NCBI RefSeq assembly: GCF_021216675.1
Contig: NZ_CP086120.1
Location: forward strand, 2,152,501-2,216,500
DNA from: Streptomyces gobiensis
GTDB lineage: Bacteria; Actinomycetota; Actinomycetes; Streptomycetales; Streptomycetaceae
DNA: 64,000 nt
Direction: 5' to 3'
Shown here piece after piece: positions 1-8,212 of the stretch. Numbering within the stretch: the stretch's first letter is position 1; each line of letters opens with the position of its first letter. Below the pieces are notes generated by a model. It was not told where the DNA came from. It did no database searches and was given only the letters and a program-made list of their open reading frames with translations. The position numbers and the translations under genes were made by a program.

Positions 1-3
1 GCC

Positions 4-1125
4 GTGAAAACCATTGGCGGCGCGGTCACGCGAGGGGTACTCGGCGCGGGCATGCTGGTCATGCCGCCCGTCGTCCTGGGTCTGGCGGGCTCTCTGACCC
101 CATGGGCCTGGGGGTTCCACCTGCTGCTGGGCGGTGCGGTAGCCCTGGTGCTCGCTCTGCTGGTACGGCAGGGTGCCCGTCCGGCTCCCCTGTCCGTCAG
201 CATGGGGGAGCTGCTGGGGACCTGGGCGGCACGGTCGATCGACGGGGTGTTCGCGGTGGCCTTCACCGCGGGGCAGGCGGCCATCGCGTGGTTCGCCGCC
301 AGCTACGCTCTCGCCGCGGCCTCGGGCGGTCGTCTGCAACCGGCCAACGCCAACGGTCTGCTGCTCGCTCTGGGTATTCTCGCCACAGCGCTCGGCCTGG
401 CCCTGGCCGGCGTGCGCCCGGCACCACTGCTGCTCCGTATCCGCCCTTGGGCCACCGGTGCGCTGGCCATGGCCTGTGCCGCAGCGGGCTGGCCCATCGC
501 CGCCGAAGACGGTTCCCCGCTGGGGCCGCCTGGCACGCTGGAATCTGGCGGCTTCTGGACGGCTGTCGCTGTGCTGTTCTTCGCCGGGGTCGGCTGGGAA
601 ACGGTCACCACGGCCGTCCCCGGTATGCGAGCCAGGCGCTCCCACATCATCGGGGGAGTGCTGTTCGGCACGGTCGCGGTGGCCGGTGTCTACCTCGGGA
701 TCGCGGTGGTCCACCAGCGCATGAGCGGCTCGTACGGCGAAGCGGACCGGCTGCCCGCCTGGTCGCAGTACGTCCTGGCGGGTGCGGTGGTGATCCTCGC
801 GGCCTCCTACTGCTTCACCAACATCCGTACCGCATCCGTCATCGCCTCACGGCTCCGTGCCGGGGAAGGGTTCGTGACCCGTCCGGTCACGCTCATCATT
901 GGGCTGATGTGTGCTGTGTTCGCCTGCGTCGGCATGCGGGCCGGAGGCGTCCCCCTGCTCCTGCTCGGTCCCGCGGTGGCTGCCTTGACTGGCTACTCTG
1001 TCGGCATGTTCGCTGCCGTAAAGCGGGGCGGACGCGGACTCTCGGCGACCGCTGGAGTTGTCCTGCTCACGTTGCTGGGCAGTGGGGCACTCGTCCTGTG
1101 GGAGTTGTCCGGCGTCAATAGCTGA
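4..1125 (+). CDS. APC-type amino-acid permease-like membrane protein (5' end uncertain)
   Basis: The 373-residue product is almost entirely hydrophobic, with about 10-11 predicted membrane spans. The early segment GVLGAGMLVMPP resembles the first broken helix of APC-superfamily amino-acid transporters and YjeH-type exporters, so transport of an amino acid or related small molecule across the cytoplasmic membrane is the likely role. Substrate cannot be read from the sequence. The GTG at 4 is the first possible start, but the window begins only three bases earlier and the true start may lie outside. The 3' end overlaps the convergent SDR gene by 11 bases. Family assignment is by motif and hydropathy only. 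Confidence 0.7.
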   Translation: MKTIGGAVTRGVLGAGMLVMPPVVLGLAGSLTPWAWGFHLLLGGAVALVLALLVRQGARPAPLSVSMGELLGTWAARSIDGVFAVAFTAGQAAIAWFAASYALAAASGGRLQPANANGLLLALGILATALGLALAGVRPAPLLLRIRPWATGALAMACAAAGWPIAAEDGSPLGPPGTLESGGFWTAVAVLFFAGVGWETVTTAVPGMRARRSHIIGGVLFGTVAVAGVYLGIAVVHQRMSGSYGEADRLPAWSQYVLAGAVVILAASYCFTNIRTASVIASRLRAGEGFVTRPVTLIIGLMCAVFACVGMRAGGVPLLLLGPAVAALTGYSVGMFAAVKRGGRGLSATAGVVLLTLLGSGALVLWELSGVNS

Positions 1126-1888
1126 CGCCGGACAGCCAGCCGCCGTCGATCACAAAGGGCTGCCCTGTGATGTAGGAGGAGTCCTCCGAGGACAGAAAGA
1201 GGGCGAGCCTCGCCACCTCATCCGCCCGGCCGATACGCCCCATCGGAATGAGCTGAGCATAGAACTCCGCCAGCGCGCCCGCGTCCGCGCCCGTGTCCGC
1301 GCCCTCCTCCGGATGGGTCATCGGTGTATCGATCGCTCCCGGGCAGATGGCATTGACCCGGATTCCCTTACCTGCCAGCTCCATCGACGCGACGCGGGTC
1401 ATTCCGACGATGGCCGCCTTGGTGGCCGCGTACGAGGTCAGATACGCCATGCCGCTCAGTGCGGCGTAGGACGACACATTGACGATCGTGCCGCCGCCGG
1501 CCGCCGCCAGCTCTGGCGCGGCCGCCCGCATCCCGAGGAAGCAGCCGGTCTGGTTGACCCGTACGACCTGCTCGAACTCCTCCAGCGGGGTGCTTGCCAG
1601 GGCGTTGAAGCGCACTATCCCCGCGTTGTTGACCAGCCCGTCGACCTTCCCGAAGGCATCGCTGGCGGCCTGCACCGCCGCCGCCCAGTCCTCCTCCCGT
1701 CCCACGTCCAGCCGTATGTACCGAGCGACATCCGGGCCAATCTCCCTGGCCACTGCCGCGCCTTGCTCATCCAGCACATCCCCGAGCAGCACGTTCGCGC
1801 CTTCGGCGGCGAAGAGCCGGGCCTCCTGCTCACCCTGCCCCCGCGCCGCCCCACTGATAATGACGACCCGCCCATCCAACTTCCCCAT
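1115..1888 (-). CDS. SDR-family oxidoreductase
   Basis: A 257-residue classical short-chain dehydrogenase. Visible are the N-terminal dinucleotide-binding motif (GAARGQGE, residues 13-20), NNAG at 87-90, and the catalytic Ser140, Tyr153 and Lys157 (YAATK). The C-terminal FVIDGGW is typical of the hydroxysteroid dehydrogenase / 3-oxoacyl-ACP reductase branch. It should interconvert a secondary alcohol and ketone with NAD(P). The reading frame stays open far upstream, but ATG 1888 is preceded by a strong GGGAGGAG site and starts exactly where SDRs begin. A 262-base repeat-filled gap separates it from the LLM oxidoreductase upstream, so it may be distally co-transcribed in the catabolic set. Confidence 0.88.
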   Translation of the reverse strand: MGKLDGRVVIISGAARGQGEQEARLFAAEGANVLLGDVLDEQGAAVAREIGPDVARYIRLDVGREEDWAAAVQAASDAFGKVDGLVNNAGIVRFNALASTPLEEFEQVVRVNQTGCFLGMRAAAPELAAAGGGTIVNVSSYAALSGMAYLTSYAATKAAIVGMTRVASMELAGKGIRVNAICPGAIDTPMTHPEEGADTGADAGALAEFYAQLIPMGRIGRADEVARLALFLSSEDSSYITGQPFVIDGGWLSGVSY

Positions 1889-1904
1889 CACCCACTCCTC
1901 CCTG

Positions 1905-2150
1905 CCGGGGGCTGCCCCCGATTCGTGTTGTGGGCAGTCGTTCCGCAGGGCGGAACGGGTGGGCACAACACCCGGCCACCGTCCCGCACCCGCCCAACCC
2001 CGGGGCCCGGGGCAAAGCCCCGGATTTCGGGAAGGGGCGGGAATTGGGGAACCACCCGCAGCCCCCCGCACCCGGGGCGATGCCTCCCCTTCGCGGCGGA
2101 GCCGCACACCGGCACCGCCGCGAAAGGGAGGCATCGAAGGAAACCCACCC
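1905..2150. repeat. Dispersed palindromic intergenic repeat, copy 1
   Basis: This gap between the SDR and LLM genes is made of two modules seen repeatedly in the window. One is a GTTGTGGGCA ... TGGGCACAAC frame enclosing a small hairpin (GTTCCGC/GCGGAAC). The other is a GC-rich block with a GGGGC-AAA-GCCCC hairpin and the phrase CGGGAAGGGGCGGGAA. A further hairpin built on TTCGCGGCG/CGCCGCGAA follows. No coding signal is convincing here. Confidence 0.7.
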
Positions 2151-3068
2151 CTACTCACCCAGCCGCGGCGCCACCTCCGCCGCGAACGCCGCCATCTGGT
2201 CAGCCAGTTCCTCCCCACTCCGGCTACGGAACCGCACCTGTAGCTGCTGAACCCCCATCGCCCGATACGCCCGCAACGACTCGGCGACCGTCTCCGGCCT
2301 GCCGCTGACCGTGAACCGGCCGACGTCCCACCCCGGCTCCCCCACATACAGCGGCTCGGCGATGGCGCCGATGGTGAACGGCCCACCCCGCTCCCCCCTG
2401 AGCCGCCGCAGCCGCTCGATCTGCCCCGGAAGCTCACCCCTGGGGTCCCCCTGCGGCAGCCAGCCGTCACCGTGCCGGGCCGCCCGCCGGATGGCGGCGG
2501 GTGAGGAGCCACCCACCCAGATCGGCGGCCGTGGGGTCTGCGCCGGACGTGGCCGCTGGCCCAGCCCGCCGAAGGTGAAGCGTTCCCCTGAGAACTCCGG
2601 GAACTCCGCCTCCCCCAGCGCCGCCTTCAGCGCGTCAATGGTCTCGTCGAGAATCGCCCCGCGCCGGGAGAAGTCCACGCCCAACGCCTCGAACTCCTCC
2701 CGCACATGTCCGGCCCCGACTCCCAGGATCAGCCGCCCGCCGGAGAGATGGTCCAGCGTGGCGTACTGCTTGGCGGTGATCAGTGGATGCCGCAGCCCCG
2801 CCACCGCGACATGGCTCAGCAGCCGCACCCGCTCCGTCGCGGCGGCCAGGAACGCCAGCGTGGCCACCGGGTCGTACCAGACCGTGCTCATCGCCGCCGC
2901 CAGCCGCCTCGGTATCGCGATGTGATCGCAGCAGGCGATATATCCGAACCCCAACCGGTCCGCGGCCCGCGCTATCTCCACCAGATCCGCAGGCCCTGCC
3001 TCCGCCTCCCAGCTCTCCGCGTAGAGCGTGCTCTGCGACTGCACCGGCAGCTGTATGCCGTACAGCAT
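2151..3068 (-). CDS. LLM-class F420-dependent oxidoreductase
   Basis: The 305-residue protein has the luciferase-like monooxygenase TIM-barrel pattern: GIQLPVQ at the N-terminus, RVRLLSHVAVAGLRHP in the middle, the GGRLILGVGAGH turn near residue 117, and PPIWVGG near 180. It matches the family usually annotated as F420-dependent oxidoreductases of actinomycetes. The substrate is unknown; the context of acyl-CoA and SDR enzymes suggests a redox step on an alicyclic or aromatic intermediate. It begins three bases after the stop of the amidohydrolase, so the two are translationally coupled and share the operator-bearing promoter at 4326-4340. Confidence 0.85.
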   Translation of the reverse strand: MLYGIQLPVQSQSTLYAESWEAEAGPADLVEIARAADRLGFGYIACCDHIAIPRRLAAAMSTVWYDPVATLAFLAAATERVRLLSHVAVAGLRHPLITAKQYATLDHLSGGRLILGVGAGHVREEFEALGVDFSRRGAILDETIDALKAALGEAEFPEFSGERFTFGGLGQRPRPAQTPRPPIWVGGSSPAAIRRAARHGDGWLPQGDPRGELPGQIERLRRLRGERGGPFTIGAIAEPLYVGEPGWDVGRFTVSGRPETVAESLRAYRAMGVQQLQVRFRSRSGEELADQMAAFAAEVAPRLGE

Positions 3069-3071
3069 GGG

Positions 3072-4304
3072 CTACGCCCCAGCCCAAGCTCCGGCCCAGA
3101 GGCCGTCAGCAGTCAGCCCGAGCAGCTCGATCGCGTTGCCCCGTACGATCCGCTCGACGACCTCCGGCGCCAGATGCCCCATCTGGGCCTCACCGACCTC
3201 CCGGCTCTTGGGCCAGGTCGAGTCGGAGTGCGGATAGTCGGTCTCGTACAGCACATTGCCGACGCCGATCGCATCGATATTCCGCAATCCGAAGGCATCG
3301 TCGAAGAAGCAGCCGTAGACATGCTCGGCGAAGAGCTCAGACGGCGGCCGCAGCACCTTGTCGGCGACGCCGCCCCAGGCTCGGTTCTCCTCCCAGACCA
3401 CATCCGCGCGCTCCAGGACGTAGGGGATCCAGCCGATCTGCCCCTCGGCATACATGATCTTCAAGTCGGGGAAGCGGTCGAACTTTCCGCTCATCAGCCA
3501 GTCCACCATCGAGAAACAGCAGTTGGCGAAGGTGATGGTGGATCCCACCGCCGGTGGCGCGTCCGCCGAGGTCGACGGCATCCTCGATGACGACCCGATA
3601 TGCATCGCGATCACCGTCCCCGTCTCATCGCATGCGCGCAGGAACGGGTCCCACTCATCGGTATGGATCGACGGCAGCCCCAGATGTGGCGGAATCTCGC
3701 TGAAGCAGACGGCCCGTACGCCCCGCGCGGCATTGCGCCGCACCTCCTCGGCCGCCAGCTCCGCGTCCCACAGCGGGATGAGGGTGAGGGGAATCAGCCG
3801 TCCCCGCGCCTCGGGCCCGCACCACTCCTCCACCATCCAGTCGTTGTAGGCCCGCACCCCGAGCAGACCGAGCTCACGGTCCTTGGCCTCGGTGAATGTC
3901 TGCCCGCAAAAGCGCGGGAAGGTCGGGAAACAGAGGGCTGACTGCACATGGTTGACGTCCATGTCCGCCAGCCGCTCCGGCACGCTGAATGACCCGGGAC
4001 GCATCTGCTCGTAGGTGATGCCCTCCAGCCGGATCTCATCGCGGTCATAGCCGACGGCGGTATCCAGCCGTGTCAGTGGTCGGTGCAGATCCTCATAAAC
4101 CCACCAGTCGGCTATGGGTCCGCCCTCACCGGGCGCACCCATGCTGGGCGCGAACTTACCGCCGACGAAGGTCATTTCCTTCAGTGGCGCCCTGACGACC
4201 CGGGGTCCTGTGTCGTGGTATTTCGACGGGAGCCGGTCACGCCAGACGTTGGGCGGCTCAACCGTATGGTCATCCACCGAGATGATCTTGGGGAAGGTCT
4301 CCAT
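3072..4304 (-). CDS. Amidohydrolase-2 family protein
   Basis: 410 residues. It opens with IISVDDHTVEP, continues with FPTFPRFCGQ and AYNDWMVEEW around the first third, and ends with the ETDYPHSDSTWP motif near residue 360. This layout is typical of the metal-dependent amidohydrolase_2 family (ACMSD-like decarboxylases and hydrolases), with a DDH in place of the canonical HxH at the first metal site. A paralogue lies at 47008-48195. ATG 4304 is chosen because homologous sequence begins there, although the frame is open upstream. It is the first gene of the amidohydrolase-LLM operon; a CTGAC-N5-GTCAG palindrome sits 21 bases upstream of the start. Reaction unknown: hydrolysis or decarboxylation of a ring-derived intermediate is inferred. 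Confidence 0.85.
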   Translation of the reverse strand: METFPKIISVDDHTVEPPNVWRDRLPSKYHDTGPRVVRAPLKEMTFVGGKFAPSMGAPGEGGPIADWWVYEDLHRPLTRLDTAVGYDRDEIRLEGITYEQMRPGSFSVPERLADMDVNHVQSALCFPTFPRFCGQTFTEAKDRELGLLGVRAYNDWMVEEWCGPEARGRLIPLTLIPLWDAELAAEEVRRNAARGVRAVCFSEIPPHLGLPSIHTDEWDPFLRACDETGTVIAMHIGSSSRMPSTSADAPPAVGSTITFANCCFSMVDWLMSGKFDRFPDLKIMYAEGQIGWIPYVLERADVVWEENRAWGGVADKVLRPPSELFAEHVYGCFFDDAFGLRNIDAIGVGNVLYETDYPHSDSTWPKSREVGEAQMGHLAPEVVERIVRGNAIELLGLTADGLWAGAWAGA

Positions 4305-4325
4305 GTGGACTACCGTAGCGCTTAC

Positions 4326-4340
4326 CTGACGCTTCGTCAG
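4326..4340. promoter_or_regulatory. Operator-like palindrome CTGAC-GCTTC-GTCAG (site 1)
   Basis: Perfect 5-5-5 inverted repeat, 21 bases before the amidohydrolase start. It belongs to the shared family found upstream of the catabolic operons of this window. It probably governs the leftward amidohydrolase-LLM transcript rather than the rightward afsR-like gene, whose start is 106 bases away. Confidence 0.75.
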
Positions 4341-4446
4341 CTCTCGCGTACACGGCAAGAGGCTGGTACGGAGCTGCCGCTTCCGCCCCGGACAGGGCAC
4401 ACTGTGGGATGCGGCACCGACGGCAGGGAAGACGGAGGGGGCACTC

Positions 4447-7353
4447 ATGGTCGCCGACCCGGGGCGGGGGCTGCGCTTTGCGGTGCTCGGGCCCGTACGG
4501 GCCTGGCACGACAGCGAGCCGCTGAACACCGGCTCACCACAGCAGAAGGCGCTGCTCGCCGCGCTGCTGCTACGCGGCGGGCACACCGCCACCGCGCAGG
4601 AGCTGGTGGACGGCCTCTGGGGGGACGAGCCCCCGCAGCAAGCCCTCGCTGCCCTGCGCACCTATGCCTCCCGGCTGCGTAAGGTCCTCGGCGCCCAGGC
4701 CCTGATCAGTGAGTCCGGCGGCTACGCGATACGGACCGGGCCCGGCGCCGAGCTCGACGCCGATACGGCGGCCCAGTTCGCCGCCGACGCGGAAAAGGCA
4801 GCCAGCACCGGCGACCGCTGCCGAGCACGGGAGCTCTACAACAAGGCCCTGGCGCTGTGGGACGGCGAGCCGCTGGCCCAGGTCCCCGGGCCGTACGCCG
4901 AGGCCCAGCGCGTCCGTCTGACGGAGTGGCGGCTGTCCCTCCTCGAACACCGTCTGGACCTTGACCTGCAGGTCGGCAGCCACGCCGAAGCCGTCTCCGA
5001 GCTCACGGCCCTGACCGCGGCCCACCCACTCCGCGAACGCCTGCGCGAGCTGCTGATGCTCGCCCTCTACCGCAGCGGCCGCCAGGCTGAAGCGCTCGCC
5101 GTCTACGCCGACACCCGGCGCCTGCTCGCCGATGAACTGGGCGTAGACCCCTGCCCTGAGCTCGCCGAACTCCACCAACGCATCCTGCAGGCCGACGAGG
5201 CCCTGACCTCCCCATCGGAGGAGCCCGCGGCCCCTTCCACCTTCATACGTCCGCACCAGCTGCCCGCCACCGTCCCGGATTTCACCGGCCGCGCCGCCTT
5301 TGTCGCCGAGCTCAGCGATCAGCTCGCCACCGCCGAAGCCCGCATCATGGCCGTCTCCGCCGTCGCCGGAATCGGCGGCGTCGGCAAAACCACCCTGGCC
5401 ATCCATGTCGCCCACGCCGCCCGCGACCACTTCCCCGACGGCCAGCTCTACGTCGACCTGCAGGGCGCCAGCGCCACCCCCGCCGAACCCGAGGCCGTCC
5501 TCGGTGCCTTCCTCCGCGCGCTGGGCACCGCCGACTCCGCCATCCCCGACAGCGTGCAGGAACGCGCCGCCCTCTACCGCTCCCTCCTGGCCGGGCGCCG
5601 CATCCTCACCCTCCTCGACAACGCCCGCGACGCCGCCCAGGTCCGCCCCCTCCTCCCCGGCACCGAAGGCTGCGCCGCCCTCATCACCAGCCGCGCCCGC
5701 ATGGTCGACCTCGCCGGAGCCCACCTCGTCGACCTCGACGTCATGAGCCCCGACGAGGCCATGACCCTCTTCACCAAAATCGTCGGTGCCGAACGCGTCA
5801 ACTCCGAACGTGAAGCCGCCATGGATGTTGTCGGCGCCTGCGGCTTCCTCCCTCTGGCCATCCGCATCGCCGCCGCCCGCCTGGCCGCCCGCCGCACGTG
5901 GACGGTCTCCGTCCTCGCCACCAAGCTCGCCGACGAACGCCGCCGCCTCGACGAACTCCAGGCAGGCGACCTCGCCGTCAAAGCCACCTTCGAACTCGGC
6001 TATGGCCAGCTCGACCCCGAGCAGGCCCGCGCCTTCCGCCTCCTCGGCCTCGCCGACGGCCCCGACATCTCCCTCCACGCCGCCGCGGCCATGCTCAACC
6101 GCGCCCCCGAAACAACCGAAGACCTCCTGGAATCCCTGGTCGACACCAGCCTCCTGGAATCCGCCGCCCCCGGCCGCTACCGCTACCACGACCTGGTCCG
6201 CCTCTACGCGCGTGCGTGCGCCCACAGCGACGAACAACCACCAAGCGAGCGCGACGCCGCGCTCTCCCGTCTTCTCGACTTCTACCTGGCGACGGCGGCA
6301 CATGTACTCGCCATGAACCGCCCGGGCGACCGGACCGTCGACCATCTGTGCCCCACCGAGCACGACGGTCTGGCCTTCGAGAGCCAGGACGCGTCACTCG
6401 ACTGGCTCTTCGGCGAAGCCGACTGCCTGCTGGCCTGCGTCAGGCAATCGGCCGACGCGGGTGCGGTGCGCCTCGCAACGGACTTGCTGTTCGCGGCCAA
6501 GGATCTGGCCGACTCCGGCGTCCACTCGCTGCGGCATGAGCAGTCTGCCATCGCCGTTCGCGATGCGGCGGAACGGGCCGGGGACCCACGCGCCGAAGCA
6601 CGCGCTCGGAACATGCTGACGCACGCGCACACCCTGGCTGGCCGGTTCCCGCAGGCCGATACTGAGGCCCAGCACGCCATGCTGCTCGCGCTGGCCGCCG
6701 ACGATCCGCTGTCCGGTTCCTACGTCCCCAACGACCGGGGAATCATCGCCACCTACCAGAACCGGTACCGGGATGCTGAGGCGTACCTTTATCAGGCCAT
6801 CGATGCCTTCCGCACGGACGGCAGTCGGCCCGGCGAGGCCAGCGCACTCTGCAATCTTTCCCGTGTGCATTCTGCTCTGGGGCAGCACGAGAGCGCGATT
6901 GAGTTCGCCGAGCGGGGAGTGGCGATCTACAGCGATTTGGGCATCGCCCTCCGTTTGGGGAACGCCAGGTACACCCTGGGCTGTGCACTGACACATGCCG
7001 GTCGTACAGCGGAAGGCCTGCGCCAGCTGACACAGGCCCTCGGGATCTTCCATGACAGCCGTCAGACACGGTGGGAAGGTGTCGTCCACTTCCGTATCGC
7101 CGAAGCGCACATGATGGAGGGCAGGGCCTCACTGGCCGCCAGCCACGCAGAGCAAGCGATCGCGCTCCGGCTCATCGGCGGCGAATACCGGCGGGCAACC
7201 GTGCTCGTCGTGCTGGGCAAGGCGCTTGCCGCCCTCGGGCAGTCGGACCGGGCCCGCGCCTGCTGGCAGGACGCACTGGCCATCTTTGAAGGGCTCGGTT
7301 CAGCCGAGGCCGACGAGACGCGCGAACTGCTCTCCCCCAGCGTGGCCGCCTAG
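4447..7353 (+). CDS. afsR: AfsR-like SARP-NB-ARC-TPR transcriptional regulator
   Basis: 968 residues, close to the roughly 990 of AfsR. Domains in order: an OmpR-type winged helix of the SARP family (about 10-105), a bacterial transcriptional activation domain (about 110-255), an NB-ARC ATPase with Walker A GIGGVGKTT near 309-317, and C-terminal TPR repeats (about 690-950). AfsR is a cytoplasmic DNA-binding ATPase phosphorylated by AfsK-type kinases; it activates the small gene afsS and so secondary metabolism. Three local facts support the symbol: the next gene encodes a DNHGTSEPV-repeat small protein, SARP-type direct repeats precede that gene, and an AfsK-like kinase lies at 14863-17250. 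It could still be a paralogue of the canonical afsR. Confidence 0.85.
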   Translation: MVADPGRGLRFAVLGPVRAWHDSEPLNTGSPQQKALLAALLLRGGHTATAQELVDGLWGDEPPQQALAALRTYASRLRKVLGAQALISESGGYAIRTGPGAELDADTAAQFAADAEKAASTGDRCRARELYNKALALWDGEPLAQVPGPYAEAQRVRLTEWRLSLLEHRLDLDLQVGSHAEAVSELTALTAAHPLRERLRELLMLALYRSGRQAEALAVYADTRRLLADELGVDPCPELAELHQRILQADEALTSPSEEPAAPSTFIRPHQLPATVPDFTGRAAFVAELSDQLATAEARIMAVSAVAGIGGVGKTTLAIHVAHAARDHFPDGQLYVDLQGASATPAEPEAVLGAFLRALGTADSAIPDSVQERAALYRSLLAGRRILTLLDNARDAAQVRPLLPGTEGCAALITSRARMVDLAGAHLVDLDVMSPDEAMTLFTKIVGAERVNSEREAAMDVVGACGFLPLAIRIAAARLAARRTWTVSVLATKLADERRRLDELQAGDLAVKATFELGYGQLDPEQARAFRLLGLADGPDISLHAAAAMLNRAPETTEDLLESLVDTSLLESAAPGRYRYHDLVRLYARACAHSDEQPPSERDAALSRLLDFYLATAAHVLAMNRPGDRTVDHLCPTEHDGLAFESQDASLDWLFGEADCLLACVRQSADAGAVRLATDLLFAAKDLADSGVHSLRHEQSAIAVRDAAERAGDPRAEARARNMLTHAHTLAGRFPQADTEAQHAMLLALAADDPLSGSYVPNDRGIIATYQNRYRDAEAYLYQAIDAFRTDGSRPGEASALCNLSRVHSALGQHESAIEFAERGVAIYSDLGIALRLGNARYTLGCALTHAGRTAEGLRQLTQALGIFHDSRQTRWEGVVHFRIAEAHMMEGRASLAASHAEQAIALRLIGGEYRRATVLVVLGKALAALGQSDRARACWQDALAIFEGLGSAEADETRELLSPSVAA

Positions 7354-7374
7354 CAACAGCCCCGCCTACTGGAC

Positions 7375-7392
7375 GTTCATCGATCGTTTATC
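7375..7392 (+). promoter_or_regulatory. SARP-type heptamer direct repeats
   Basis: GTTCATC (7375-7381) and GTTTATC (7386-7392) start exactly 11 bases apart. SARP activators bind heptameric direct repeats with 11-base periodicity located just upstream of the -10 region. A possible -10-like CATGCT lies 9 bases downstream at 7402-7407. This is the expected place and form for AfsR binding at the afsS promoter. Confidence 0.65.
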
Positions 7393-7487
7393 GGGCCCCG
7401 CCATGCTTAAGAACGTCGATCCGTCGCGTCGGGGGGCAGGCGGGTCGAGGGGGAAGCTGCCCCGCTAGGGCGAGCGGCCCTGAAAAT

Positions 7488-7525
7488 GCCCGTCCGGCGA
7501 CCCACGGGGGAGTCGCCGGGCGGGC
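7488..7525 (+). promoter_or_regulatory. Stem-loop in the leader of the afsS-like gene
   Basis: GCCCGTCCGGCGAC pairs with GTCGCCGGGCGGGC (14-base arms, one T-G wobble, 10-base loop). It lies between the SARP repeats and the ribosome binding site. It has no T-run, so it may protect or attenuate the leader rather than act as a simple terminator. Confidence 0.4.
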
Positions 7526-7559
7526 TCGTCAGAGGAACACCTGCCCAAGGAGCTACATC

Positions 7560-7739
7560 ATGACCACCAACGAAAAGCCAAAGAAGAAGGCCAAACCGAA
7601 GACGGGCGTGATCCCGTTGGTTGACAACCACGGAACCAGCGAGCCCGTGACGTTCACTCCCGAGGACAACGAGAGCACCTACGAGCCTGGGGAGTTCAAC
7701 GCGCGGGACAACCACGGCACCAGCGAGCCCGTCAAGTAG
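7560..7739 (+). CDS. afsS: AfsS-like small repeat protein
   Basis: 59 residues with a lysine-rich start (KPKKKAKPK) and two exact copies of DNHGTSEPV at residues 22-30 and 50-58. AfsS of S. coelicolor is a protein of about 63 residues whose repeats contain a DNHMP core (family knowledge, from memory). Size, DNH repeats and position directly downstream of an AfsR-like gene all fit. The start has a good AAGGAG site 7 bases upstream. AfsS stimulates antibiotic production by an unclear mechanism; this protein has no membrane segment or signal peptide. The repeat sequence differs from the canonical one, so the symbol means AfsS-like. Confidence 0.7.
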   Translation: MTTNEKPKKKAKPKTGVIPLVDNHGTSEPVTFTPEDNESTYEPGEFNARDNHGTSEPVK

Positions 7740-7764
7740 GCCTAGCGCCACATCCTCGGGGGAG

Positions 7765-7821
7765 GCAGGGGTCGGTAACGGCGGCTGTGAGGGGGGCTGC
7801 CGTGACCGACCCCCTGCTTTT
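7765..7821 (+). terminator. Rho-independent terminator after the afsS-like gene
   Basis: The arm at 7765-7785 (GCAGGGGTCGGTAACGG...) pairs with 7796-7817 in a stem of about 20 base pairs with small bulges, followed directly by TTTT at 7818-7821. It closes the afsR-afsS unit. Confidence 0.75.
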
Positions 7822-7949
7822 GCCCCGGCGCCCGTAGCGTGAGTAGCACCGTTTCCGCGACTGATTTAGCCGAAACGCTCAACCAGACAACTTCAGAGAT
7901 GGTTTTTGCCCATCATGTAACAAAATTCCCTGGACACGAAGGAGTTGGA

Positions 7950-8135
7950 ATGACCCGCGCGAAGAAAAGCCTCGCCATCTGCGCTATCGCCATGGGTAGC
8001 CTTGCCGCTCTCGTCACTCCCGCTACAGCCTCCGACGCTCACGGCACCTCGGCCCCCCGGGACGGCTCCAAGACGGTGATACCCGCTGACCGCCACCAGG
8101 CTGCCGTCCAGCTGAGCGACGGCCACTCGACCTGA
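7950..8135 (+). CDS. Small secreted peptide of unknown function
   Basis: 61 residues. A basic start (MTRAKK), a hydrophobic core (LAICAIAMGSLAALVTP) and ATAS form a clear Sec signal peptide, leaving a mature peptide of about 35 residues rich in D, H, S and T. ATG 7950 is chosen over upstream starts because GAAGGAG lies 6 bases before it. The mature part contains DAHGTS and, at the C-terminus, DGHST, echoing the DNHGTSEPV repeats of the AfsS-like protein two hundred bases upstream. It has its own AT-richer promoter region (about 7880-7930) and a terminator after it. Function not recognised. Confidence 0.65.
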   Translation: MTRAKKSLAICAIAMGSLAALVTPATASDAHGTSAPRDGSKTVIPADRHQAAVQLSDGHST

Positions 8136-8157
8136 TTCACCACGTCGCCGGAGTCGT

Positions 8158-8188
8158 CTGGGGGCCGAGTCATTGACTCGGCCCCCAG
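8158..8188. terminator. Bidirectional terminator hairpin
   Basis: Near-perfect palindrome CTGGGGGCCGAGTC / GACTCGGCCCCCAG with a 3-base loop, placed between the convergent secreted-peptide gene and the GT39-like gene. Confidence 0.8.
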
Positions 8189-8212
8189 CGCTGTTTCCGA
8201 GGGCTGCACGTG

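Noticed and set aside
4570..6363. 597-codon open frame on the minus strand inside the afsR-like gene
   Set aside because: Glycine/valine/glutamate-rich shadow of the GC-rich coding strand; no motif, no ribosome site, full overlap with a well-supported gene.
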